Below the pieces are notes generated by a model that was given only the letters and a program-made list of their open reading frames with translations, ran no database searches and had not been told where the DNA came from. DNA of 64,000 nucleotides from Capricornis sumatraensis (taxonomy: Eukaryota; Chordata; Mammalia; Artiodactyla; Bovidae), in assembly GCF_032405125.1 (NCBI RefSeq), contig NC_091072.1, positions 4,367,001 through 4,431,000 on the forward strand. The letters are read 5' to 3'. Position 1 is the stretch's first letter; each line of letters begins with the position of its first letter. Both the position numbers and the translations under genes were made by a program. This document shows, in pieces, positions 1 through 10,809 of this stretch.

Positions 1-807
1 CATGAGCTGGAATTAAGATTGCCGGGAGAAAGATCAATAACCTCAGATATGCAGATGATACCACCCTTATGGCAGAAAGTGAAGAACTAAAGAGCCTCTT
101 GATGAAAGTGAAAGAAGAGAAAGTGAAAAAGTTGGCTTAAAGCTCAACATTCAGAAAACGAAGATCATGGCATCCAGTCCCATCACTTTATGGCATATAG
201 ATGCGGAAACAGTGTCAGACTTTATTTTCGGGGGCTCCAAAATCACTGCAGATGGTGACTGCAGCCATGAAATTAAAAGATGCTTACTCCTTGGAAGGAA
301 AGTTATGACCAACCTAGATAGCATATTGAAAAGCAGAGACGCTACTTTGCCAACAAAGGTCCATCTAGTCTAGGCTATGGTTTTTCCAGTGGTCATGTAT
401 AGATGTGAGAGTTGGACTGTGAAGAAAGCTGAACGCCCAAGAATTGATGCTTTTGAACTGTGGTGTTGGAGAATACTCTTGAGAGTCCCTTGGACTGCAG
501 GAGATCCAACCAGCCCATCCTAAAGAAGATCAGTCCTGGGTGTTCATTGGAAGGACTGATACTAAAGCTGAAGCTCCAGTACTTTGGCCACCTCATGAGA
601 AGAGTTGACTCATTGGAAAGGACTCTGATGCTGGGAGGGATTGGGGGCAGGAGGAGAAGGGAACGACAGAGGATGAGATGGCTGGATGGCATCACCAACT
701 CTATGGACATGAGTTTGAGTGAACCCTGGGAGTTGGTGGTGGACAGGGAGGCTTGGCATGCTGCGATTCTTGGGGTCGCAAAGAGTCAGACACGACTGAA
801 CGACTGA
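1..807 (+). pseudogene. BovB reverse-transcriptase C-terminal half, broken
   Basis: This is the relic of the BovB endonuclease-RT polyprotein, which would copy BovB RNA at a nicked target. The frame carrying YADD (48-59) is lost near 110-135, where extra bases sit in the run of GAAAG/AAGTG repeats. A second frame is open from 167 to 373 and stops at a TAG at 371-373, where the other copies have a lysine codon. The C-terminal domain is open again at 460-807. With at least one frame disruption and one stop it cannot encode an active enzyme. Its N-terminal half lies outside the window. Confidence 0.9.
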
Positions 808-816
808 ACTGAACTT
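1..816 (+). mobile_element. BovB (RTE LINE) 3' portion, cut by the left window edge
   Basis: The sense strand of BovB enters the window inside the reverse transcriptase and runs to the 3' terminus, which ends in the ACTGA-type tail near 816. The RT active-site codons YADD are at 48-59. The 3' third, with the FGHLMRRVDSLE and RQRMRWLDGIT stretches, matches the other BovB copies here read in sense. Only the 3' part is visible, so the total length of this copy is unknown. The family call is secure because the same segment recurs eight more times in the window. Confidence 0.95.
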
Positions 817-1755
817 ACCTATGTGGATGGGACCTGGTGTGGATAATCATAAACCCAGGAACTGGCTCACAGAACTGGTACTTGGGCTGGAAGAAATCCA
901 GGCAGAGCTGGGGATGGAGTGTGAGCACGTTGCTGGCGAGCTTACGGGAAGGTGGAACGACAGGGAGGGAGGAGGCAATGGCAGGTAGGGCCACACTTCA
1001 GTGGGTCTTAGAAGTACAAGCTTTAGATGAGTCAAGAGAACTCAAACCATTGTGCCCCAGCAACCCATGCTTCAGAAAAATCCATGCTTCCAAAATTCTA
1101 TCACAAGTTATAGAATCCAACTTAAAGTGGCTTATAGAAATTTAAACAAGAAATTTGGATTTGTTAGAAGGATAGTGGATTGTTTCAGATTGCACAACAT
1201 GTTGGAAACCAAGCTTTCTCCTAGCTTAGATATGCCATTTCTTTTACATTAAAGCAACTACTATACTATTGACCATGGGGATGTTATGGGGAGGTGGGCC
1301 AAAATCTTGCTTTGCTTTGACCTGTCCTTCTACCTCTTTTGGTTTCTTCTTCTATTTTCATTGCGCCTTGATTTAAGACTTTTCTATACTTTGAGTCACT
1401 GGAAGGAAAATTTTTATGAGAATAAAACAAACAAGCAAAAAATAATCAAATGAAACTATTTCGGAAAGAAAATTCAACAATCCTGCCCTAGAATGAAAAG
1501 CTGCATGGTATTTGGAGAAGGGATGGAAGTGATCTACTCTAGAAGTGTTTACTGTTTTCTGCAATGACAAGTGCTCTGTATGCATCACATCGGGAAACCC
1601 ATCCTCGATGCCTGTGTAGATGTTGAGAGGTGGGGAGGATCTACAAGATAGGGGTTCTGTGTGGAAGCAGCAACATTGGTTTTGATCTTGACAAAAGGAT
1701 CAACCCAGCTGTGGATCCTATAGTCTTAGATCTTTAGCTCTTCCACTTCTATTCT
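817..1755. other. Unique sequence, no gene or repeat recognised
   Basis: I see no recognisable repeat or gene here. Short open frames (up to about 100 codons) occur on both strands without start context, splice signals or protein motifs I know. Confidence 0.5.
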
Positions 1756-1759
1756 TGAG

Positions 1760-2225
1760 CTCTTCATCCTGATATTAGAAGAAAAGGTTCAGTTTATCAC
1801 TGAGTGTATTGTTAGCTGTAGGCTTGTCCTCTGTGACCTTTATTGTGTTCATGTATATTTCTTCTATATCCAAACTGTTGAGGGTTATTACCATGTAAGG
1901 TTGTTGTATTTTGTCAAATGCATTTTTTACATCTGTTGAGATGATCATGTGAATCTTATTTTTCATTCTGTTAATGTGGTGCCACAGATTTATTGAGTTG
2001 TATATGTTGACCCACTTTACATTCCAAGGATAAACCGTACTTGGTCATGGTGTAATAATCCTTCTGAAACGTCCTTGAATTCAATTTGGCATGAGTTTAT
2101 TGAAGATTTTTATATCTGTATTGACCAGAGATAATGGTCTATCATTTTCTTTTCTTGTAATGTCCTCATCTGGCTTTAGTATGAGGGTAATACTAACCAG
2201 GTTATTCTTAAGTCAGAGAATAGCT
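1760..2225 (-). mobile_element. L1 LINE ORF2 fragment (antisense)
   Basis: Read on the minus strand, 1775-1966 translates into a piece of L1 ORF2 reverse transcriptase. It carries the motif-A neighbourhood (STDVKNAFDKIQ, close to the usual SIDAEKAFDKIQ) followed by a KPTAN stretch typical of L1. The flanking DNA to about 2225 continues upstream ORF2 sequence with frame damage. It is an old, internal fragment with no 3' end or tail. The family level is clear, the subfamily is not. Confidence 0.8.
1775..1966 (-). pseudogene. L1 ORF2 reverse-transcriptase fragment
   Basis: A 63-codon remnant contains the RT motif-A region (the Asp of 'TDVKNAFD', Phe and the second Asp are visible). It is far shorter than ORF2, which is normally more than 1,200 codons, and it is flanked by frame breaks. 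It has no coding capacity of its own. Confidence 0.75.
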
Positions 2226-2385
2226 TAGCTACTTGAAGAGGTTTCTCTGACTGCTGTCCTTAAAGTGGAACTAGCATAGACTGATTTCAAAGGTAGTAGT
2301 AATTTTTCATCCCTGCCCGTATCCATTATTCTTAAGTTTTCAGCTCCTCCCATCAAGAGGTGGGGTCTTGTCGATTTGATCTGGC

Positions 2386-2530
2386 CCTGGAGGAAGAAGA
2401 TCCCCTGGAGGAAGAAATGACAACCCACTGCAGTATTCTTGCTTGGGAAATCCCATGGACAGAGGAGGCTGGCGGGCTACAGTCCACGGAGTCTCAGAGT
2501 TCAGTACAACTGAGCGACTGCACGCACATG
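2386..2530 (+). mobile_element. Bov-A/Bov-tA SINE, 5'-truncated
   Basis: This has the Bov-A segment (GATCCCCTGGAGGAAG, then CACTGCAGTATTCTTGC, then the TGGACAGAGGAGGCTGG-like block) and ends with the AACTGAGCGACTG tail derived from the BovB 3' end. The tRNA-Glu-like head is missing. It forms an opposed pair with the SINE at 2659. Confidence 0.85.
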
Positions 2531-2658
2531 CACTACTATAAAGTAAGCTTTCTCTCGGCCCTGGTAACCCAAGACCTGGACTAATACATGGTAATCCCGC
2601 AATAAATATTCGTTAACTGGGAATAAATGGGAAGTAATACTCGAGAACCACGACATAT

Positions 2659-2805
2659 GCTTGTGTGCATGCTCAGTCATTTTGACTCTTTGCAGCCCCA
2701 TAGACTACAGCCCGCCAGGCTCCTCTGGCTATGGAATTTGTCAGGCAAGAACACTGGAATGGGTTGTTATTTCTTTCTCCATGATACCTTCCAACCCAAG
2801 GGTTG
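2659..2805 (-). mobile_element. Bov-A/Bov-tA SINE fragment
   Basis: This is the reverse-orientation SINE: the antisense of the BovB-like tail (GCTCAGTCATTTTGACTC) comes first, then the block containing GGCAAGAACACTGGAATG. The tRNA-derived head is lost after about 2805. Divergence is high. Confidence 0.8.
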
Positions 2806-2864
2806 AGGCATGTGGTGGGAAACCCACCACTATGTATAAGTTCCTTTATTTCCCTCTTTCTTCC

Positions 2865-2990
2865 TTTATTTGTTATTTCAATCTTCTCAAGAGTCCTGTA
2901 AAGAAGATAGTATTATTCTTGGTTTTCAAGTGAAAATCCAAAAAAAAATTTAAGTAACATGCACAAGTCCAGTAATTCTTAAAAAAATCT
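2865..2990 (-). repeat. Possible MIR fragment
   Basis: There is a weak resemblance to the MIR central region in reverse orientation (TCTCAAGAGTCCTGTAAAG followed by ATAGTATTATTCTTGGTTTTCA). No diagnostic core is present, so this is tentative. Confidence 0.3.
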
Positions 2991-4870
2991 GAGTTTACTA
3001 TATGTGTATATAACATCTATGAGCTGATCAAACTATTGGCATAAGATGACATACATTGCTTGGGGACAGGATGTAATATTTCTGTTGCTACTACTTTGAG
3101 TTGGTATATAATTGTAGCATCTTGTTTCTAAAGATACTTAAGATCTAAGTAACGCAGACTGAAAGAAGTTATAGCTGCAAGTTATTTGTATGAGTCATTG
3201 ATTTACATTTACTGACTCAATTCACAAGAAGGTATTGTGACACGTGCTTCACTGCACCCGTTGACAAGCAGTGCAGACTACTTGTAGGTCTCGGAGATGC
3301 TAAGGGTTCCTGTGGGACCTCATGCAGAAGACCCTGTCACTGGGTGAGGCTATCTGTCACCCACTGTGATCTGGTCAAGACCAGAACCTCAGGTCTCTCT
3401 GTTTCAAGCTAAATAGAGATTTCCCCTTCAGAGATGGGGACCAGAAGAATCAGGGTGCTCAGTGGGGCAAACCTGAGGAGTAAGAGTGTTGAGAAAAGGA
3501 GATAATCTCGGTCACACTCAAGCGAACATTCGCTCTAGCCCCTAGGGGACTGGGATTGTGTGTGGATATTTTGGGGACAGAAATGAAGCAGATTATGGGG
3601 AATTATTTTTAATATTGGTATATAATTTGCACACTAAAAGGAAAGCTCTTAACCTGTAGTTACTGACAACAAGAACACCAAACAAGCAAGGACCTGAACT
3701 ACCGTGGCCAGAGGATGGGGTGCTTGATCTGGGGGAATCTCATTTCATCTGCTCAAGCACTCCGTCAGGCATGTGGATGAAAATACACTTCCATGCTGCA
3801 GTAAGCAGAGTCTCAGAAAGGTTGATTGACCCAAGGTTTTCCCATCTGGACAAGGTCACATTGATTATTTTTTTTTCCTTCTTATCTCAATTGGGTCCTG
3901 CAGAATTTGCCCCATGGTTTTTTTTTTAACAGTTTTCTGTAAATACTCAAACTTTTTAGACATCATCCTTCACTTCATGTGTTGTTTTGAACACAATACT
4001 CATCTGCAACAATAAAGGCATTTTCACTTTTATGATGGCTGATTACCATCTGAATAATAGAATCTATCCTAATTTTGAGTTAGAATTGGTGTCTGGCAAT
4101 ATATATTATGAAATGTCATACTAATAGGAGCAATGCTCATTGGAAATAGCAACTTCAGAGGTGTTGGTGTCTAGGAAATCTTCCCTTTGAGCAAAAATAA
4201 TGCCCTCATTTGCTCGCATGAGATTCTCACATTGAAATAAATCTGACTTTGCTGTATAGTTTCCATTTAAAGTCACTTTATTCTACTTAAAATCATAGCC
4301 ATTCGTTTTGTAGTTTGCCCAGGAGGAAAGAGAAAGCAAAGACAAATATGAAATCAGTAAAAAAAGCAAAAAGGGGAATTTTGGCCATATGGTTATTTTA
4401 AATAAATATTTGGTTTGAAGAATGGGCAGCATTTGAGTCCATTCCGATTTTTTCTCTAACTGCTTTTCCTCGCCAAGAGAGGGGAATTAAACTTGACTGG
4501 CTTATATTTATCCTCCTGCCCCGTGATTTCCTGGATTATTTGCTGTTTTGGGGTTTGATGGCATAGTCTATAGCCTCAGGAGGCCTTACTCCAGAGGAAA
4601 AAACTATAAGTCAGTTTGATGTGAGATCTGTATTTCTTTTATTTAATATCATTGGTAAAGAGATTTTCTCTGAACAATTAGCTATTCTTTTGGTTCCTTC
4701 TATCTTGGTGATCACTGACAATATTCTAGTGGACAAATACAGACCAGAGAAGTATTTTCTCTAAAAACAAATAGGAAAAAAAATGAGTGTGTCCACATGT
4801 ATTAGCTTCAGGAATGCCTCTTTCATGTCAATGCAGTTTAGGCTGGAATAGCTTAAAGTCTGGTTCCAAC
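2991..4870. other. AT-rich unique sequence
   Basis: I recognise no repeat or coding region in this stretch. It contains short poly-T runs (around 3867 and 3919) and no CpG clustering. Confidence 0.45.
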
Positions 4871-4875
4871 TTTTA

Positions 4876-5260
4876 CTTTCAGTTTAGTCACTCAGTCGTG
4901 TCTGACTCTTTGCGACCCGACGGGCTGCTTCACACCAGGCCTCCCTGTCCATCACCAACTCCAAGAGCTTACTCAAACTCATGTCCATAGAGTCAGTGAT
5001 GCTATCCAACCATCTCATCCTCTGTCGTCCCCTTCTCCTCCTGCCTTCAATCTTTCCCAGCGTCAGGGTCTTCTCAAATGAATCAGCTCTCCGCATCAGG
5101 TGGCCAAAGTATTGAAGTTTCAGCTTCAGCATCAGTCCTTCCAGTGAATATTCAGGACTGATTTCCTTTAGGGTGGACTGGTTGGATCTCCTTGCAGTCC
5201 AAGGGACCCTCAAGAGTCTTCTCCAACACCACCATTCAAAAGCATCAATTCTTTTGCTTT
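4876..5260 (-). mobile_element. BovB 3' end, 5'-truncated (about 0.38 kb)
   Basis: In reverse orientation the element starts with the 3' tail (TCAGTTTAGTCACTCAG) and passes through the C-terminal coding region. A 109-codon minus-strand frame at 4884-5213 shows RVPWTARRSNQST and FGHLMRRADS. It stops in the 'TCAAAAGCATCAATTC' block near 5258. It is a typical short 5'-truncated insertion. Confidence 0.92.
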
Positions 5261-5264
5261 AATC

Positions 5265-5925
5265 CTAATAAAACAGGGCAAACTCTAAATAATATAAACT
5301 AAAGACCTAGGGTAATGTGGGGAGAACAGTACTGCATGGTTTTGGGAAATCAGGTCAGAGTGCTGCCCTGCTGTAAACTAGGGGGACCAGTAGGAGCAAG
5401 TTGGCCTCCCAAGCCTCCCTGAGATCGAAAACATTGGTTATGGAGAGGCAGACAAACAGCAATTGGAACTGTGGAAGCATGACTGCTCCCAAAAAACTCT
5501 GTGCAATTATCAGCCCAGGGAGCACCCACGCAGCTCTCACACTGGGCACCAAAAGAGGCAGAGACTGTTGATTTCTAAGTGAGCGACAACAGGAAAGGAA
5601 AAACCCAGCAGAGCTGAGCTTGCTCTTCTCAGCTGGGCCCAGAATAATGCCACTTGAGGAAAACAACACGAAGCCTGGCAGTCAGGGAGCCCCAAATAAA
5701 AGTTGTGTTCTAGCAAATGTAGGGGAGAAGATAGAGTCTTTATTTCTTAAAGAAACTACTTGTTTACAGTGTTATTAGTGGGATGTATTATGTCCCAGCC
5801 AACGAAGTAGATGCTGTAGCCACACATGCGGCAAGGAGTTTTAAAACACTGGCGTTTCTCGGTGCAATGGGGATTTACACACAGACTTAGCTGTGTGCGT
5901 TCATCGTAAGATGGTACTGATCTTC
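5265..5925. other. Unique sequence with an isolated AATAAA
   Basis: No repeat is recognised. A 104-codon minus-strand frame (5355-5669) has no recognised domain and no sign of splicing. I treat it as chance. Confidence 0.45.
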
Positions 5926-5936
5926 CGAGCCCTAGA

Positions 5937-6095
5937 GCAGAGCTTCTCAGACTCTGACGTGCCCAGTACTATCACCCAGGGTCTTGTCGAAGCGCAGTTT
6001 CCAATTCAGCAAGTCTGGGTGAGGCCTGAGACTCTGCATTTCTACCCATTCCCAGGTGATGACAGCTGTGCTCAACGACAAATCACATTTTGAGT
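5937..6095 (+). mobile_element. MER5-like (hAT-Charlie) miniature DNA transposon
   Basis: The sequence follows the MER5A pattern. It opens with CAGAGCTTCTCAGACT, has 'GCAGTTTCCAATTCAGCAAG' and 'CTGGGTGAGGCCTGAGACTC' in the middle, then 'CATTTCTACCCATTCCCAGG' and a degenerate closing inverted repeat. It is a non-autonomous relic with no coding capacity. Confidence 0.7.
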
Positions 6096-6451
6096 TGCAA
6101 CATAATGAGCCAAGGGGAGGACAGTTTGGAACTAATTAGACTACATGCACAGAATATCATAGAACAAAATGAAGGACTTTGATCAGCATTTGAATGTGCC
6201 TGTTGCAATATGAGATTTAAAAAAGGACATTTGCTTTCAGAAGACTCGTTTTTCCCCCCCTCCACTGAGCACAGCAGTTACACAGAAGCAGGATTTGGTA
6301 ATATGCTGTTATCTCTGTCGATAGAGACCTCAGAGAGCAACAAGCAGGGAAGCCCCTTGACTCCGTATCAGGTGCTACATCCGCAGCGTCCAAAGGCCCC
6401 CGCTCACCTTTAGCATGAGGGCAGCTACCGCGAACTCCCTCCTGTCCTGCT

Positions 6452-6955
6452 GTATTAGTTTCCTGTGACCTCTGTGACACATTCTCACAAAGGCGGTGGT
6501 TTAAAGCAACAAAGACGTGTCTTTCCCAGTTCTTCAGGTCAGAATTCCCCAGTCCTTATTACTGGGCTGAGATTGAGGTGGCCTGTGGACACCTATACCT
6601 CTTCCAGCCTCTGGTCACTGCCAGCCTTCCTCCACTCGCAGCTGCATCCCTCGAGGCTTCAAGGCCAGCTCTGTCTTCCCATCGCCCTCTCCTCTGAGTG
6701 CATCTGTATGGAATCTGTACCAGTCTCTCTCTTCTAAGGATACTTGTGATTGCATTTAGGGCCCAGATGGAAAATCCAGGATAATCTACCCACTCCCCTG
6801 TACTTACATCTGCAAAGACCCCCTTTCTTCCTGAGAGTTAAAACTTGATAGCTTAGGGCGCTTTTACTCAGCCTGTCACACACAGTTTTTGCAGTTTTGC
6901 ATAGTTCCTGAGGTATGCTCAGGAAGACTTTAGACGTGGGGTTCCGGGGCAATTG
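6452..6955 (-). mobile_element. MaLR-type (MLT1-like) LTR, antisense
   Basis: The + strand begins TGTATTAGTTTCCTGTGACC and has the 'GGTGGTTTAAAGCAACAAAG' block. It continues with 'CTTGTGATTGCATTTAGGGC', 'CCAGGATAATCTACCC' and 'ACATCTGCAAAGACCC'. This order is what I know of mammalian MaLR/MLT1-class LTRs read in reverse. It is strongly diverged, and the subfamily was not resolved. Confidence 0.55.
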
Positions 6956-6959
6956 TCAG

Positions 6960-7400
6960 CTGAAGCACTGAGGCAGCCGTTTGGGCAGCAGTGGGTATCA
7001 GGGCAGATTGGTTCTCAAAGTGCATGCAGCCTTGCTCTGTTTACAGGGCATTTATAGATGACATTGTCTGCCAGGGACCTGAGGTTGCTGGGCAGTGTAT
7101 CTGCACAGCCTGTCTCTTATATCTCAGGTAATGAGCACCATCCTAGCTTTTAAACCAAAAGCTTTCCCTGGAGAACTAGAAGAAACCTTTTTTGTTGTTG
7201 CTAACCAAATGTTTAACGTGCCTTTTTGAGACATAGTTACATGGGTTATTGCAAAGATAAGTACACAGAGGCATCTTACACCTGTTACTCAGCTTCTGCC
7301 ATGATAACATAGCGTATATCACATAGTATGCTATCAGATCCGGCAAGCTGACGTCCACATAATCAGAGCTTATTTGGAAGACACCTATTTGACACCGACT
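6960..7400. other. Unique sequence
   Basis: No repeat, RNA gene or coding signal is recognised between the old LTR and the next SINE. Confidence 0.45.
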
Positions 7401-7406
7401 CAATAA

Positions 7407-7602
7407 TGCGCTCAGTCACTAAGCCACGTCCAACTCTTTTGTGACCCCATGTACTGTAGCTCCTCTGTCCATGGGATTTCCAGGCAAGAACACTGGAGCG
7501 GGGTGCCGTGTCCTCCTCCATGGGCCCTTCCAGACCCAGGGACTGAACTCATGTCTCCTGCATTGGCAGGCGGATTCTTTACTATTGAGACACCTGGACA
7601 AC
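7407..7602 (-). mobile_element. Bov-tA SINE
   Basis: This is a reverse-orientation SINE. The BovB-like tail (GCGCTCAGTCACTAAGCC) leads into 'GGCAAGAACACTGGAGCG', then the complement of the tRNA-Glu-like head ('CTGCATTGGCAGGCGG' to 'GAGACACCTGG'). It is nearly complete. Confidence 0.92.
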
Positions 7603-7604
7603 TT

Positions 7605-8285
7605 TTAATTTTTTTAATTCCATTTTCTACAAATAAATAGGGCAGATACCGTTATCACAGCACACCATCAGAGATAAAAGGCATCTGTAGCTCAGAGGTA
7701 CAGGCACGCTCTTGCCAGGAGATGGCATCTGACATGTACATTACGAACCTCACGAACCAGCAGTCCCTTCTCCCTCTGGTGTCCCAGCATTTCATTTGCC
7801 ACCATAGAGCGAGTGATGAAATAAATTTAAAAGCAAGAATCCGACATTATACTACACTTAGAGCCTGTAGTTGTTTACACGTGTAGTTAGAGCTTCGGCA
7901 TGATGGGGTTTTGATTTTCATAGCAGAGCTTCATGAATTGTAATGAATTGTGCAGTGTTTTCAGTGGGGGGGGGGGTTATTATTTTCTGTGTAATGCTTG
8001 GAATATGAAGGTCTATCTGCTCTTCTTCGCCTGTTTTCTACTACTGATGTTGTCAGCCTGGGGAGGGGAGAGCGCGCCCAGGGGAAAGGTGAAATGGGGC
8101 AGCTGCAGGGTGGGGCCTGTGCATTCTCCAGACATTCTATAAGGGGTCAGAACGTGGAGGCTGGAAAACTCTTGGGGCTCAAAATAGTAGGAACTGAGTA
8201 AATCCGAATCTCTCCAAATATCCTCACAGTTACACTGATGGACAATGAAAGTAAGGTTACACAAGTCCAATGCCTTTTGCAGAAC
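7605..8285. other. Unique sequence with an 11-base G run
   Basis: No repeat family is recognised. The G11 run at 7966-7976 is the only low-complexity feature. Overlapping short frames on both strands look fortuitous. Confidence 0.45.
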
Positions 8286-8286
8286 A

Positions 8287-8306
8287 AACTTCACATTACC
8301 TGGGGG
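8287..8306. repeat. Left target-site duplication of the BovB at 8307
   Basis: AACTTCAC-ATTACCTGGGGG here matches AACTTCAGTGTATTACCTGGGGG at 9383-9405. The last 12 bases (8295-8306 and 9394-9405) are identical, with a small indel in the left half. The pair brackets the BovB exactly. Confidence 0.75.
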
Positions 8307-9382
8307 TTTTGTTGTTGCTCAGTTGCTCAGGCGTGTCCGACTCTTTGTGACCCCACGGACTGCAGTATGCCTTGTCCTGTACCATCTCCCGGACTTTGCT
8401 CAAACTCATGTCCATTGAGTTGGCTGGTGATGTCATCCAACCAGCTCATCCTCTGTCATCCCCTTCTCCTCCTGCCCTCAATCTTTCCCAGCATCAGGGT
8501 CTTTTCCGATGAGTCAGTTCTTCGCATCAGGTGGCCAGAGTATTGGAACTTCAGCTTCAGCATCAGTCCTTCCAGTGAATATTCAGGGTTGATTTCCTTA
8601 AGGATGGACTGGTTGGATCTCCTTGCTGTTCAAGGGGCTCTCAAGAGACTTCTCCAACACCACAATTTGAAAGTGCCAATTCTTCAGCTCTCAGTCTTCT
8701 TTATGGTCCAACTCTCACATCCATACGTGACTACTGGAAAAACCAGAGCTTTGACTAGATGGACCTTTGTTGGCAAAGTAATGTCTCTGCTTTTTAGTAC
8801 ACTGTCTAGGTTGATCATAGCTTTTCTTCCAAGAAGCAAGCATCTCTTAATTTCATGGCTGCAGTCACTGTCCACAGTGATTTTGAATCCCAAGAAAATT
8901 AAGTCTGTCTCTCTTTCCATTGTTTCCCCATCTATTTGCCTTGAAATGATGGGACTGGATGCCATGGTCTTTGGTATTTGAATGTTGAGTTTTAAGCCAG
9001 CTTTTTCACTCTCCTCTTTCACTTTCATCAAAAGGCTTTTTAGTTCCTCTTCCCTTTCTGCCATAAGGGTGGTGTCATCTGCATATCTGAGATTATTGAT
9101 ATTTCTCCCAGCAATCTTGATTCCAGCTTGAGCTCCATCCAGCCCAGCGTTTCTCATGATATACTCTGCATATAAGTTAAATAAGCAGGGTGACAATATA
9201 CAGCCTTGACGTACCCCTTTCCTGATTTTGATCCAGTCGGTTGCTCCATGTCTGGTTCTAACTGCTGCTTCTTGACCTGCATACAGGTTTCTCAGGAGGC
9301 AGGTAAGATTGTCTGGTAGTCCCATCTCTATCAGAGTTTTCCAGTTTGTTGTGATCCACACAGAGACTTTAATATAGTCAAA
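8307..9382 (-). mobile_element. BovB, 5'-truncated (about 1.08 kb), with TSD
   Basis: In reverse orientation it runs from the 3' tail (GTTGTTGCTCAGTTGCTCAG) back to the middle of the RT domain. There BovB homology ends abruptly after 'GTGATCCACACAG' and a TSD follows. Minus-strand coding is open at 8684-9361. Flanking duplications at 8287-8306 and 9383-9405 show that it is a complete 5'-truncated insertion event, not a fragment made by later deletion. Confidence 0.95.
8684..9361 (-). pseudogene. BovB reverse-transcriptase fragment (225 codons open)
   Basis: This frame spans the middle of the RT domain. It has the 'GVRQGCILSPCLFNLYAEY' stretch (the region after the fingers/palm Q-G motif), then 'RYADDTTL' with the catalytic YADD at residues 93-96, then the thumb-side 'LGFKITVDSDCSHEIKRCLL'. 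The first RT motif (D in 'LIDYAKAFD') lies beyond the 5' truncation. The frame is lost after residue 225, and the remaining C-terminus (to 8307) is out of frame. The apparent start Met is internal. No product is expected. Confidence 0.88.
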
Positions 9383-9544
9383 AACTTCAGTGTATTACCT
9401 GGGGGATAGGAAACTAAATACCACTTTCCACAGAAACTTTCCCTCACATTGGGTCCCACTGTGTGAAAGAGAAAAGAAGGACAATGAGCTAAAATTATCA
9501 CCAGAAGAAAGACAGACCACAAAACGTAGGACGACAGTGAAATC

Positions 9545-10400
9545 CAGCGTGCGGTGGATCAGCACGCTGTCCGGGAAGGGCTGAGCGGGGCCAGGCCTGG
9601 GAGGCCTCCGGGAGGTGTCCTGGGTGGCCGCACTTCCGGGAGAGGACCCTTTGGAAACCAGATGGAGCGGTTTGAAAACATGATTGTGGGCCGGGGAGGG
9701 TTTAAGTTCTGTGAGGCAAAAGAAAGCCCCAGATCAGACCTTGTCCCCCGAAGAGGGGGACACGTCTAGCGGGGAGTGCTGGCTCAGGTTACATCTCGGG
9801 AGCGCTGTGTGGAACCGCTTGGGCGGGTGAGGCAAGGGGAAAATAGGTAACAGTTGAGCCTGTCTCTATGTACAGTTTTGTTCTCTTCACTCGTGGATTT
9901 TTACATTCTCCCTGACTTCCAAAAACACTGCAGGGAATCCTGATTATTTTCAGGACCGAGTGTTTCGGCGCCCTTTCACTTGCGTCCCCCTCCTCTCACC
10001 CTGCTCCGGTCTTGTCCGGGGCGCTTCTGAGCAGAGGCTGGGGTCTGGGGCTGGCCCCGCCGGGCTGCCCTGGGGGGAGATGGACATTCCAGATTCCCAG
10101 CTCTCTCCGAGCTGGGGGAGCAGTTCTAGGGGCCCCCAGGTCATCTGAGGATGACCTATAGCAGCTCACTGTTGGATGGGAGAGCAGAGGAAAGGGTTGG
10201 GGGCGGAGGTACCCAAAACAGCAGAGAAGAACTGATGGAGACCAGGGACAGCCACATCATTTGCTCTGCAGGCCGTTTTGCAGTAATCACCTCTCGCGCG
10301 CCCCTCAGCTGGATCCCCGCACCAGCCTCCGTGTCGTCATTCACAGTCCTTCTCTGGACTCGGAGGCCTGTTCGCCCAGCTGTAGTGAGACCGCCACAGA
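9545..10400. promoter_or_regulatory. CpG-rich unique segment (possible CpG island)
   Basis: CpG dinucleotides cluster here: about 17 in 9545-9845, about 9 in 9955-10080 and about 9 in 10270-10400 by hand count. The surroundings are AT-rich and CpG-poor. I recognise no repeat in it. It could be a promoter-type island or the decayed remnant of one. No TATA box, exon or splice signal could be assigned, so direction is unknown. Confidence 0.4.
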
Positions 10401-10799
10401 ATGGCTGTTTAGGATGGCTGCCCCAGGTGGGGCTGACTGAGAAGCCAGCCCTCGTGTATTTTTTTTTTCTTCCCCAGACTTCATTAGAACTGCTGACCTA
10501 AATGAGTTATGGCTTCTTCTCTCTGCCCTGGCTGCTTCCAGGGAATCTGGCAGGGTCAAGAGGATGAATCAGCACAAATGTGGGGCCATTATTGGAAAAC
10601 ACATTCAGAGTAAATAACAGACTGAAAGTAGATAAAAGGCATAATCTTTGCACCGAGCATCGCCACACGTTTCCTGTATGGAACCTCCGCAGCTCTTCCT
10701 TGTAGGATGGGAGACTGTGTATCAGTGAAGATAACCAGCAAAAATCCACCTGCCCCACAAAACTGAAGGAGAAACATAATCATATTTTTGTTTCCTGAA
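10400..10799. other. Unique sequence
   Basis: I recognise nothing here except a T-rich tract (10459-10472) followed by CCCCAG, which resembles a polypyrimidine tract and acceptor on the + strand. No exon follows that I can support. Confidence 0.4.
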
Positions 10800-10809
10800 A
10801 GCAAACGGC

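Noticed and set aside
8238..8981. 247-codon plus-strand frame
   Set aside because: It is the antisense of the BovB C-terminal and RT region at 8307-9382. The same antisense frame recurs at 25797, 28744, 35090, 52588 and 52799, so it is a shadow and not a gene family.
10455..10500. Polypyrimidine tract and CAG resembling a splice acceptor on the plus strand
   Set aside because: No open exon, donor or known protein follows. T-rich tracts followed by CAG are common by chance.
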